From the NCBI GenBank assembly GCA_026075535.2, contig AP026539.1, forward strand, positions 10,106,001-10,170,000: a DNA stretch of 64,000 nucleotides, given 5' to 3'. A program made the position numbers and the translations under genes. Positions 54,643 through 64,000 of this stretch are shown here, one piece after another. Positions within the stretch are counted from its first letter, which is position 1, and each line of letters begins with the position of its first letter. Below the pieces are notes generated by a model. The model made no database searches. It worked only from the letters and a program-made list of their open reading frames with translations, and was not told the DNA's origin. The DNA comes from Tricholoma matsutake (Eukaryota; Basidiomycota; Agaricomycetes; Agaricales; Tricholomataceae).

Positions 54643-55877
54643 ATGCCCTTCGGCGAAATCGTCTGTGGTTCGCCTGGCAGCGGGAAATCGACCTACTGCT
54701 ATGGAAAACATCAACTTTTAACAGCATTGAATCGTCCAATATCTGTGGTGAACCTTGATCCAGCAAACGATTCGATCCCATACCCATGCGCGGTTGACAT
54801 ATCGTCTTTGATAACGTTGCAACATGTAATGAACGAACACGGTTTAGGGCCGAACGGTGGTATGCTTTACTGCATAGAATATCTAGAAGCCAACTTTGAC
54901 TGGCTCGAGGAACGTTTGAAGGAACTAGGGGACGACGCTTACGTTTTGTTTGATCTTCCTGGACAGGTCGAACTGAGCACAAATCACGAAAGCTTGAGGA
55001 GGATTATTGAAAAGTTGACCAAAGTTGGATTTCGAGTACGTGGGCCGTTCAATGTTATCTCAGAAACTGATCAATGTTTCTTGTCAAGTTAGCTGCGGTA
55101 CATCTGTGCGATGCACATTACGTGACGGACGCCTCAAAATACATATCCGTCCTCCTCCTCTCACTCCGTACCATGCTACATCTGGAGCTACCCCACATCA
55201 ACGTGCTTTCTAAAGTCGACTTGATCTCACAGTATGGCGACCTGGGTACAATATCGATACCTTCTAGCAAATGTTGCTGCCATCCTAACATTCCATGTCT
55301 GGATTCATAGACTTCAATCTTGATTTCTATACCGAGGTCCAGGACCTATCCTACCTTGAGAACTCCCTTTCTTCTTCGGTGCCACCAAGATTCGCCGCAT
55401 TGAACATGGCGATGATTTCGCTAATTGAGGACTACAGCCTCGTAGGCTTCGAAACATTGGCTGTTGAAGTAAGACTCGTATTCATACAAGTCTTATCGCG
55501 TTTAACCTTATGTTTATTCTTAGGATAAACATTCTATGCTCAATCTCACCCGCGCTATCGACCGTGCGACTGGGTACGTCTTCGTGCCTCCTGCAGGATC
55601 AAAGGCACCACTAGGAACTATTGATGAAACCTCCGCTCCCCCTTCCTCACGTCCAAATACATACGCGTTGTTCTCTAGCGCTGCCAGTAACCTGAAGGGG
55701 ACGAGAACCGACGTGCGGGATGTGCAGGAGCGCTGGATTGACGCCCAGGACGAGTGGGACGCTTTTGAGAAGAAGCAGTGGCGGAAGGAAGGAGAGCTGC
55801 TCCGAGAAGAAGCTGCGCGTTCGAACAAGATCAGGGAACGGAAAGAACCATCCGATTCCAAACATATGGCGCCATAG
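54643..55877 (+). CDS. GPN2: GPN-loop GTPase 2
   Basis: Exons: 54643-55035, 55089-55245, 55311-55468, 55524-55877; 1062 nt, 353 residues. P-loop [11 protein letters not shown] begins at residue 9; [20 protein letters not shown] is the G2 region; the family's GPN tripeptide is in [13 protein letters not shown]3 is FDLPGQVEL; the NKxD-like G4 is [10 protein letters not shown]. The C-terminal part is charged and Glu/Lys-rich ([21 protein letters not shown]). GPN GTPases help assemble and import RNA polymerase II in the cytoplasm, with GPN2 acting alongside GPN1/Npa3 and GPN3. All key residues are present and all four exons keep phase. Confidence 0.92.
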
Positions 55878-56726
55878 TGGACGCGCCTTGTTTGCTTTTG
55901 GCCCTGTATTATTTTCAGCCCGTTTACTAGAGGTTCGAGATATCGATCACATGATGTGACAACCACTTTGTGTTCTTGAGATTTCTCAATGTTGGCTCAC
56001 CGGCGATCTCGCTTTTGTGAGTGTTCTAAAATCATGTTAAGATCGATGCAGAAAAATTGACAGTCGCTCCCGTCAGAACTATGCATTTTTCTACTTGTTT
56101 CTATGACTGTGTTCCGGTACAATAAGTAGTACGAAATTGCAGATGAGCAGGCATACAGATGAGATGTGACACACAGGCGAGCGAGAAACCGGAGTGAGAT
56201 TGTCTTTGATACCTGTTGTGGACGAATTTTCCAGACGTATAGAAAGTTGGCGATGACTAGCTATAATGGCGACGATAGAGCTCGCCAGTCAAAGATTCTG
56301 AGAGTCAGCGTCAACGCGTCGGAGCTCTCTTATTTAATCGATTAATTTCTGCAGGGTGCACACAGTCTTCTTATATGAAACTTGTAGAGTTTTCGAACGT
56401 CAAAGCAATTTCGCCACTAGTAAGTAGAATGAATCACGTTATAGAGATCACGTGGGCAGCGTTGTCTGCGCGCACGTCTTCCGACTAATCCTTACTACTT
56501 GGTAGATTTAAACTGTTCATAGTAGCCTGTCACCACCAGAGAAATTACAAGTGCAATATTCGTAGACCTATCTGTCGTACATCGCATTCTAGCGGAACCA
56601 TACTCCAATGTAATGATAGCATTCAAAGCAAGTTGACCAAAGAAGTGTAAGCGGAGGGAAAGGGAAAGAGAAATTCGACAGATAGGCTGTCCAGACCAGT
56701 CTTGATACCATAGTTCAGAAATATTT
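55878..56726. other. Intergenic, convergent 3' flanks
   Basis: About 850 bp between GPN2 and the F-box-like gene with no supported feature. Confidence 0.45.
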
Positions 56727-57750
56727 CTAGTTTGAGCTACATCTGAAGACGTCAAGCCATTGTTGCATGGTCTTATCATCGCGACATAGTGTGTTTGGAT
56801 TTGCTGCGTAGTTCACCACGCGGGTGACTTGGGTGAATGATAAGATTGGGGCAACATATTGAAGTATTTGCAACTGGAGCTCAATGGGAAGAGATTGCCA
56901 AGAGGGTGATACCATCAGCGTTGAGCAGGCATGAGAAATGGGCATGCAAGCTGATTGGTGATGTGAAATATCAGGCTCCTCACACAGCGGGTTGCATGAT
57001 GAAATGTATGGATCAGGCTTGGGTGGCGACTGGCGGCAGTATGTGTAAAACATGAGCACACGGGATAGTGGAAGGAGATGAAGAGCAGCAGAGTGGACGG
57101 AGAGCTCATCAAGCGTATAATCAATATCTGACAAGTTGATGTTACGAAGATATCGTGATGGCGGGTAATAGAACCGAAGTGAGGAGAGAAACTGATCAAG
57201 CAGCGCGCCATTGAAAGCAAGCGAAAGCGACTTGATACGAGAGTGGTTGATAGCTGAGACGAACGCTTCCATATCATTTCTGGATTTGGAATGAGTTGGA
57301 CTCGTAGCTTGGTTCTGATACGTAACACATTGTGTTATGAAATGATTGAAAAGATGACAGTACCACAAAACTCACGTCAGCTAGATAGAGAGACTCGAGG
57401 ACCTGGTTCTCGTTCAGGTACCGTGAAACCAAATCTAATCCATCGATCGCGACCTCAGAAGACTCTAGGCTCAATGCTTTGATCAGGTCCTGAGGACATC
57501 TATCGACCAAAACAGAGAATAAGGCGCTTAGATCGGTATCTTCAAGGTCCTCCGATGAGAGTGCGAGACTGTCAATGGGAGACGGACCCAAAATTCTGCG
57601 CGCTTGAAGACGCAGGCCAACGCCACGATCCACATACGTTCTCCGTGTACGGTGATGGCAGGGGAAACGGGTAGCTTGGCGCATGCCACGCGGGAAATGG
57701 GGGGTGCTATGATGGTGGCAGCCCAAAGTGCAGCATTGGAGAGGTCCCAT
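56727..57750 (-). CDS. F-box-like protein of unknown function, two exons
   Basis: Minus-strand exons 57750-57376 and 57314-56727 (963 nt, 320 residues), joined by a 61-bp intron with phase kept. The C-terminal part, SLPIELQLQILQYVAPILS followed by QVTRVVNYAANP, has the Leu-Pro-x-Glu-Leu pattern of F-box-like modules in basidiomycete proteins, here at the C-terminus rather than the N-terminus. The N-terminal half contains leucine-spaced strands and helices (SLYLAD, IKSLSLAFNGALLDQFLSSL), perhaps degenerate leucine-rich repeats. If it is an F-box protein it would link an SCF ubiquitin ligase to a target; this is inference. Confidence 0.6.
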
Positions 57751-59565
57751 CTCCTCGGCCTGACAATGATGCGGGAGGGAATGGAAGTAAATTATATGAC
57801 AGTGTGATTTTATGGAGTGGACCTGAGTGAGTCACGTCTCAGAACCTCGACCGTCATGAAGCCTCGAGGACTCAGAGTCACAAAACACAACATGTGGAGA
57901 TGACGACGAATGATTGCAATAGTAAGTGGGGACGTAAAGGAAACACGGAACTAGTGGGTGCCACGTGTTGTCAGCGCCCAGCGTCCTGTTGAGAACAACA
58001 CGCCTTGGTCGCGAGGTCCGGGCTATAATTTGCTTGCACTGCTGGAGCGCGCCTCGTGGCCAAAACGTGCATCTAAAAGGCGTGCAAAGCAAAAGGAGGT
58101 AAGTGTGACAGCACATAGGCTCTTATAGTTATACCGGACCGTGACGTCCAAAGGAAACCCGTGCCAAACGGACTCTCGGCGGACGTGCCATTCAGCCTTC
58201 AAAAGGCTCAAATTCACCGACTACCTCACCTAGCGTGCGTAAAACTATGGAATGGATATGTTTGTAATCGGAGACCGGGGGTTTTATGAAAGATTGACGA
58301 TGATCTATGATGTTCGTGAGGACTACGAGCAAGAAGTCAAATTTGAACTTAGCACGATGAGAACATTAAGCTCTGGATCTTGTCGAAAACAAAGAGGTTG
58401 GGGATGTGGAAAAAAGTGGAAGTTGCGAGAACATCCAGCCAGAAAAACGCAAGGATAAAATGTACGGTAGTTGTGAAATGTGGCGGATCAGGAATCGTTC
58501 GAATGAATTCCTTGAGGTGAGAGTGCGCATTGAGGACAAGAGTTTGAGGTACTAATGGTGACAGAAAGCAATTCGGTACTATGGTCCGCATCGACAACGA
58601 ATTAGGTGTGGGCTGCAGAGGGACGACGTAGGCCGCTGGGTGGGTGGGACTGTGTCTGCATGTTTAGCTACGAAGTGAAGTATCAACTAGCAAAATTACA
58701 TGCCATTAGAGATGCCAAAGAACGCTTTCCGCTCTGGCTCGAACACTCGTGATAGATGGTGACTGTTTCAAACGCTGTTTGTCTTTAATTCTCTCAAATC
58801 AGCGGCTTCTCGCTTCCAAATCCGACGCAGGCAGATTTAGTGGCATTCGTCAGTGGCGCATCTCCACGGTTCCAACGAGGCAAGAAAAGGTCACGAAGGA
58901 AGAGTCCTTGTAGACAAGACGTTTGAGCAGCACGCTGCCAGATTAACCATCTTCATCGAGTCGCAGTGTGGACAGGCCCCCGGAAGCTCCACCAAAGGTT
59001 TGTCCGGAAAATCCTCCAAAAATGGGCCTCAAATTTGCAAAATTTCTGCCTCGAATATGCAATAGCGGACAAGGGTGTAACGTTGTCACGTAAGGCACCC
59101 AAATGAGTGACAGGTGTTCTCGCCAGGCTCGCCTGCAGCCCGCAGGTTACAGGAAGTGCAGGAACGAAGGTCCGAATCAATATCATATTGGTAAGTTAAT
59201 GTATGCATGTGAGCTACTTCCTCTGCATTCTACCACCGGGGATTTTCAGTTTTGGCAATTTTTCAATTTCCTTTCGAATGGGACCTGGGCGAGTGAAGGT
59301 GTCCCAAGTTTGTGCAGCCACAGAGCAAGATTTCCCGGACTCAATAGGGTCATGATGTTAGGCCCCAAGTGATAGACCAACTGAGAAATTGGTGCATGAC
59401 AATGTAAATCTCCATGTCGATAGTGTTGAGCAAAAATAGGCTGTGCAGCAGGTACTTCGGAGGGCGTCCATTTCGTCGTCATGAACAGGGCCCTAAAAGA
59501 TTAAAAATTGAGACCACAGCACATTAATAACACAAAGCACTTACGACCGTCTCAAGCAGTACTTA
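57751..59565. other. Long intergenic stretch, nothing recognised
   Basis: About 1.8 kb with only short open frames. CpG content is moderate. A CACGTG box occurs at about 57962. I see no terminal repeats or recognisable protein on either strand. Confidence 0.4.
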
Positions 59566-60426
59566 GGACCCCTCACTGGGACAGATCACATGACGGTTCC
59601 CATTGATGCGTAAACAAACAGTTGCTTGAAAGTTTCACCGTTTGGCATGTCGTCGCACCTGTTGTCAATGTGTCACCTCGCCTAGACTCTCCCCCACATC
59701 TTCCTGTCTTTGAGGTCTTTACACTCCTAGGACATTGACGACGCCTCCCTCCTCCTTCCTATACCACCACCACTCCATCATCACCCCCAGCTGCCACTCC
59801 CACGCCAATCAACGACGAAGAAAGACAGAAACCGGGCCCAAAAGATGTCTAAGTATCGTCCTTTGGGCCCTAGGTAACTTTTTTCTTATTTCTTTTTGCT
59901 AACCAACTATATTTTAGGTTATGAATATGTTATAATTACGGACCCACCCTAGGACACCCCGTGCTCAACCCCAGTACCCCACGCCACCGCTGCGAGCCCC
60001 TGCTCGCAGGGTGGATCGCGGGTGCTAACAGGCAACAACGAGGGACGATGGGCGGGGGACGACAGGAGCAGGAACCACGATGGGACGAACTTTTTTAGGT
60101 ACTGGACGACAACGGGACGGCGGGGACCAAACGAACGAACCACCACGACACCCCCACACCACTGCTGTGAGCCCCTGCGATCAGGGTGGACGACGGAGCA
60201 ACAATGATGCAATGATGACGGGACGACGAAGAACACAACGACAACCAGGTCCTTAGTATTCAAATGACATATATTGTTTTTAGCTTCATGTAAATCCTTA
60301 GTATTCAAATAACATGTATTACTATAAATACCTCCCATGCACTGGTTTCACAACCTATACCCCCTCGTACATACCCACCAGGAAAGTTTGCAATGAAGTC
60401 ATGTGATCTGTCCCAGTGAGGGGTCC
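59566..60426. mobile_element. Non-autonomous DNA element, 861 bp, perfect 29-bp inverted ends, hairpin motifs inside
   Basis: The inverted ends begin GGACCCCTCACTGGGACAGA (59566-59594) and mirror perfectly at 60398-60426. Flanking triplets are TTA and TTC; no clean longer duplication exists, so the superfamily is open (PIF/Harbinger-like GG ends with a 3-bp target are one option). The interior has no transposase, is rich in CCACCACC and GACGACGA runs, and has two copies of the hairpin motif and a duplicated CCTTAGTATTCAAAT (60252, 60297). Confidence 0.8.
59991..60015 (+). repeat. Hairpin motif copy 7 (best stem)
   Basis: TGCGAGC (59991-59997), loop CCCT, GCTCGCA (60002-60008), then GGGTGGA. 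Perfect 7-bp stem, extendable by one C-G pair. Best example of the motif family also seen at 7457, 7845, 8098, 20501, 20632 and 20973. A degraded copy lies at 60166-60190. Confidence 0.7.
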
Positions 60427-60510
60427 TTCCCCTATCATGAAGCTTCCAGTAAGTGATGGCCAGTGATTGCTAGAGGTTAACTGTGCTTACCCCTCATGTC
60501 TCGAATTGTA

Positions 60511-61950
60511 GGTAGTGCATGCTTTGTCTGCAAGAGCGACCATGACATAGTGAGTATCAGATCCATGACAACTTCAGACTGCCCATGGTGCTCGCCAACT
60601 GTTACGCTTGACCTTTCTCAAGGTCAACGTGTACTTGAACATGTTGGATCACATATTCTGTATGATCCTGCCATCATTCATTCTGCTGAACCTCTATGCG
60701 GATTGTGTCTCCGTCCATCAGTTCTATTTGGCGAAAGGAAAGGGCACAAATGGAAACCTAAGGATCAATCAGAAGACGTCAAAAGGCTGTCTTATCAAAA
60801 ATGAAATACTCCTACGGCATAGTGTCAGAGTCAACCACCTCATCTCCCTGCTCTAATGTGCCAATTCACTGTCCTGTTTGTCCCAAGGCTGACCCCGTGA
60901 TCTGGAAATACTTCATGAAGGTTCACTTTGAGGAAAGGCACAAAACATTGGATCTTACCAAGTATGAGCACCTATGGAAGCTGTCCAACTTCAAACAGAC
61001 TGAAATGAAAAAGATATGGGCAAGGTGACAGCCAAATGCACCAAAAAATTGAAGATCCCACTGTTGGTCATCTCTGAAAACCATTGCGCCCGAATTCCAT
61101 CTATGTATATTTTCATCAAGCTCTTCAGGAAATGACTCACAAATATATTGGTCAGTGATGACGATCTGGGTGAAACACATTCAGTGATAAGCTCTCCTTC
61201 CCAAGGTAATGACACTGACAAGCCCAAAGAATGTGACAACAATGAAGAGGAGGAAAAGGATTACGATTATGATGAAGCACTGGGGTTGATGAGGAATCAG
61301 AGAGGGGTGATTTTGGTGAGGAAAGTGAGGGTTTGCATAGCCTCATCGATGGGCAAAGGGAAGAAGAGTTCGAAGGCCCACACGAGGCTGCTACACCTCT
61401 GCAAAGTTCTGAGGACTTTGAGGTGGGACCTGTTCCAATCACAGAAGAACTGTCATTCAAGGACAGCATGAGTTTTTGTATTTATTCTGGGGCCTAAAAA
61501 AGTATTTACATACTCTCATTGAACAGGAAAGTGAAAATATAATTGATTATGGCGGTGAAAACCAAAACAACATTGATGGCGAGGCAATTGATGCGAACTC
61601 AACCTTGCATCATACAGCTGCAACTGAGTTTCAAGCAGTTCCTGAAGAATCCAGGTGGTCAAAGCACAAGAGAATTCTGTGACAACTAGGAGACACCCTG
61701 AATGGGTGTCTTTGTGGATCAGTCCTCAATAGTACAATGGATGGCGTACTAAACTGCAAACAAGCCGGTTGCGAGACTCAGTGGGTAAGCATGGCTTTGA
61801 CACTTGATCTGAGTTCTCAGTGATTGATAACTCACTCTATATGTCCAGTATCATCTTCGGTGCATGGAACTTGAGCAAGAACCACGAAATTGGGTGTGCG
61901 CGGCTTGTGAAGCTTCTGGGCGGGGACGAGGGGGGAAACGGTCACGAAGA
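60511..61950 (+). pseudogene. C-terminal zinc-finger part of a multicopy agaricomycete transposase-like protein, decayed
   Basis: Plus-strand fragments in shifting frames: ACFVCKSDHDIVSIRS, LDLSQGQRVLEHVGSHILYD, CGLCLRP, then KGKGTNGNLRINQKTSKGC, SPCSNVPIHCPVCPKADP, WKYFMKVHFEERHKTL and YEHLWKLSNF, an acidic stretch, and a final PHD-like Cys-rich end (GVLNCKQAGCETQW, then, after a likely intron with donor near 61783 and acceptor near 61850, YHLRCMELEQEPRNWVCAAC). I recognise this as the C-terminal part of a large dispersed agaricomycete family. At least two frameshifts and stops show decay. A splice acceptor at 60508-60510 suggests the first intron was cut by the TIR element ending at 60426. 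Confidence 0.6.
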
Positions 61951-61959
61951 TGATGTCAT

Positions 61960-62214
61960 ATTGCTAAATATAGACATGTTCCTGATTATGTAAGTTAGTT
62001 AGTCCACTGAAAATGACCTTAGCAAAAAAATCGACCCCAGGTCTATTTTTTTGATCCCAGTGCCCCCTTGTGCACAGTGCTCAACGCTTTTATGTTGGCG
62101 AAGTCTTAGATATCTATCAAAAGGGAAACAATGGTCGCTATGGATTGGTCTTGGGTGCAATTAGTGCGTCAGACCTTTCTTTTCTTTCATTACGAGTGTT
62201 TCTGCCGCTACTGG
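61960..62214. other. Junction between two oppositely oriented copies
   Basis: About 250 bp of unassigned DNA where the plus-strand C-terminal part and the minus-strand N-terminal part of the same family meet tail to tail. Confidence 0.45.
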
Positions 62215-64000
62215 TCATAAGAACTCCTTGGTTTGTGCAAGCTTTGGCACATTTTTGAGATCAGAAATGGTAAGGCTTTGAAAGAGACTGGCTGTTAATG
62301 CGACTAAGAATGTGCTCTGTAGCAGGTAAAAGGGCATGCCAATATGTGTTGTGGAAGTGGTTGGGTCAATGGATTGAATGAGACATCCGGGTACCATGAA
62401 TGAGTGCTCATCTGTCATGTATGTTCTCCAGTCGTTTCTTCCCTCTGGGTCGTCCGCTAATGTGGCTGGCTGCAAACCTAGCAGCTGATAGGATACAGTA
62501 ACAGTGTTTTCAGCCAGTAATTCAAAGCCAATGTAGTCGACTGGCTGGCCATCAATTCAGAGTCCATTTACCTCCCCAAGGCAAAGCCAGAAGTTGTTTT
62601 CGATGCGAACCAGAGTGGCAATTGGGTCCGACATGATGATTTTTTGCGAATCGTTGACTGGTACGTGATTTGGGCTCAAGTTGAATGATTTTTCAATATC
62701 AACAAATCTTGTAACAGCTTGTACACATTTTAAACAATCCGTTGAGCCAGCATGTTTGCGATATTTGCTGAAATCTTTGAGTGTGCATGCCTTGTTCTTC
62801 GCCGTACCATTGATGAGGACTTTTGAATCAAATTCTTTTTGAGTAGCTGTGACTGTTTCAGTGCTTGAGGAAGCGAGTTCAGACCTGAGTGCATCTTCAA
62901 CATCAACACGCATTTCTGTTTTGTGAGTGTCAATGTCAGTGATTCCATTTACTGATCCAGCAGCTGGAACCTCAAGACTCTTGTCGACATCGACATCTTC
63001 TAGTGGGATGTCAACAAGAAGAGAACCAAATGGGCAGAGAATGTCAATATCTTCCAGTTCTTCAAGTTTGAGGAGGATATGTTTGAGGGTGTCACACTCC
63101 TGCTCGATTAAGCACCGACCACAATTCCAGGAAGTTTGAAGAGAAACATCCTTGAGTTTGACATTCCCTCTCCAAGACCCCAGTTTGATGTGGTCTGCAC
63201 TGTCTGGGATCTCTTTAGACTTGCATGACATAGCAGGCAGTTTGAGATGGCGAGGAGAACGGTTCCAATGAGGGTATTTTGTGAGAATATTTGAAACTTC
63301 AGTTGTTCCAGCGAGGTGGGAAACAAGCTGCAGGATATCCAAGTTGGCATCATTTCCGACCATAGTCCTGAGTATCCCAAAAAGCTCTTCAAGTTGGTCA
63401 GTGCCTAAGAGTATCAGCCAAAATTCACTATCTGGATCGTCGATTTTTGCTTTTGCCATGTAGAATATAGTGTTCTTAATCATGATCATAAGGTCAATAT
63501 AGAGATTCATAGGGATAAATTCTTTGCCGGCCAATCTATAAAGAATAAGGGTAAGGTGGGCTGCAGCACTGAGATGCTCGATTTGTTCTGAAAGAGAAAG
63601 ATTGACACAGAGGTATGGAAAGACCATATGAAATAACAGTTTTCCAAGGGTCCACAGTGCCTCTTGTGCCTCGAGAAAACCCAGGCAAGAGTTGATAGAA
63701 GTTTGAGGGAGGGTCCAGATATCCTTGAGCATGTCAAAGGCCATTTTGATGTCTTGCTGATCCTCTGGGTTAAACAAAGAGCGAATATGATCTGCCGAAA
63801 GTCCAGCAGACTTGAAATGATCTCGAATAATGTCAGGTGTAATACGAAAGCCATTGACCACGATACCGCGTTGTCAAAGCAGCAGGTTTCACCAGTGTTT
63901 GAAGACGTGTTTCCAATCTTTATCGCATGTGAGGTTGTCATCTCCAACATAGCGATTGAGGAACTTCAGCGGCTTGAGCAACGGATAAATGGGTGAATCA
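62215..64000 (-). pseudogene. Transposase-like multicopy agaricomycete protein, middle part, truncated at both ends
   Basis: The minus-strand frame 63861-62557 (434 residues) is open and continues, after small breaks, to 62215 (RNDWRTYMTDEHSFMVPG, FYLLQSTFLVALTASLFQSL, ISDLKNVPKL). The block LLGTDQLEELFGILRTMVGN, with an acidic pair and aromatic spacing, resembles the C-terminal catalytic end of RNase-H-fold transposases such as the P-element/THAP9 type; this is inference. Upstream of 63861 the frame continues to the window edge but with stops (after KHVF and near 63876). The C-terminal zinc-finger part expected after KLAQTKEF is missing here and lies on the other strand at 60511. Confidence 0.6.

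Noticed and set aside
1..64000. CRISPR arrays, bacterial-type operons or Shine-Dalgarno sites
   Set aside because: No regularly spaced repeats; the introns and element types are those of a eukaryotic nuclear genome.
1..64000. tRNA or rRNA genes
   Set aside because: I found no A-box/B-box pair with a matching cloverleaf and no rRNA sequence; a tRNAscan-SE run would settle it.

Overview
The window looks like nuclear DNA of a mushroom-forming basidiomycete (Agaricomycetes). Its genes carry many 50-70 bp GT-AG introns and encode fungal or eukaryotic housekeeping proteins. Its mobile elements are of agaricomycete type: Ngaro-like, Tf1/sushi-type Ty3/Gypsy, LINE, Plavaka-like, Helitron and many hAT-type MITEs. 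I cannot name the species. Comparing the LTRs with marY1 of Tricholoma matsutake would be a reasonable first test.

There are two halves. Positions 1 to about 33.5 kb are almost all transposon. In order: a Ngaro-like tyrosine-recombinase retrotransposon on the minus strand (1-3.4 kb); an unknown gene split by a solo LTR (4.3-6.2 kb); a non-autonomous element with hairpin motifs (7.0-8.5 kb); one intact host gene, a HAD-family phosphatase with 8 exons (8.8-10.0 kb); a 5'-truncated LINE with a poly-A tail (to 12.2 kb); two hAT-type MITEs (13.1-13.6 kb); and two Ty3/Gypsy chromoviruses on the minus strand (A, 13.7-16.7 kb; B, 16.7-24.4 kb). Element B was itself hit by two hAT-type elements. Then come a decayed Plavaka-like transposase end (24.6-25.2 kb) and a complete Ty3/Gypsy element C on the plus strand (26.0-33.3 kb, 5-bp target duplication) that carries a Helitron fragment, followed directly by another hAT MITE. 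CpG is scarce here, and many copy-to-copy differences are CG to TG or CA, as expected from methylation and deamination.

Positions 34-57.8 kb are a compact gene block. It holds an AIG1/GIMAP-like GTPase with an unusual P-loop (minus), a glyoxylate/hydroxypyruvate reductase (plus), a nucleotidyltransferase-fold protein (minus), an OTT_1508-like deaminase (plus), an omega-like glutathione S-transferase (minus), CFT1/CPSF160 of the mRNA 3'-end machinery (minus), a Ser/Pro-rich protein of unknown function (plus), a RecQ helicase (minus), the GPN-loop GTPase GPN2 (plus, divergent from RecQ) and an F-box-like protein (minus). I resolved exon structures by reading frame and splice signals for most of these.

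The right end (59.5-64 kb) returns to repeats: an 861-bp element with perfect 29-bp inverted ends, then two decayed parts of one multicopy transposase-like family on opposite strands.

The least explained signal is a small hairpin motif (7-bp stem, 4-nt loop, tail GGGTGGA). It recurs about nine times in three otherwise different non-autonomous elements, with base-pair-preserving changes in the stem.
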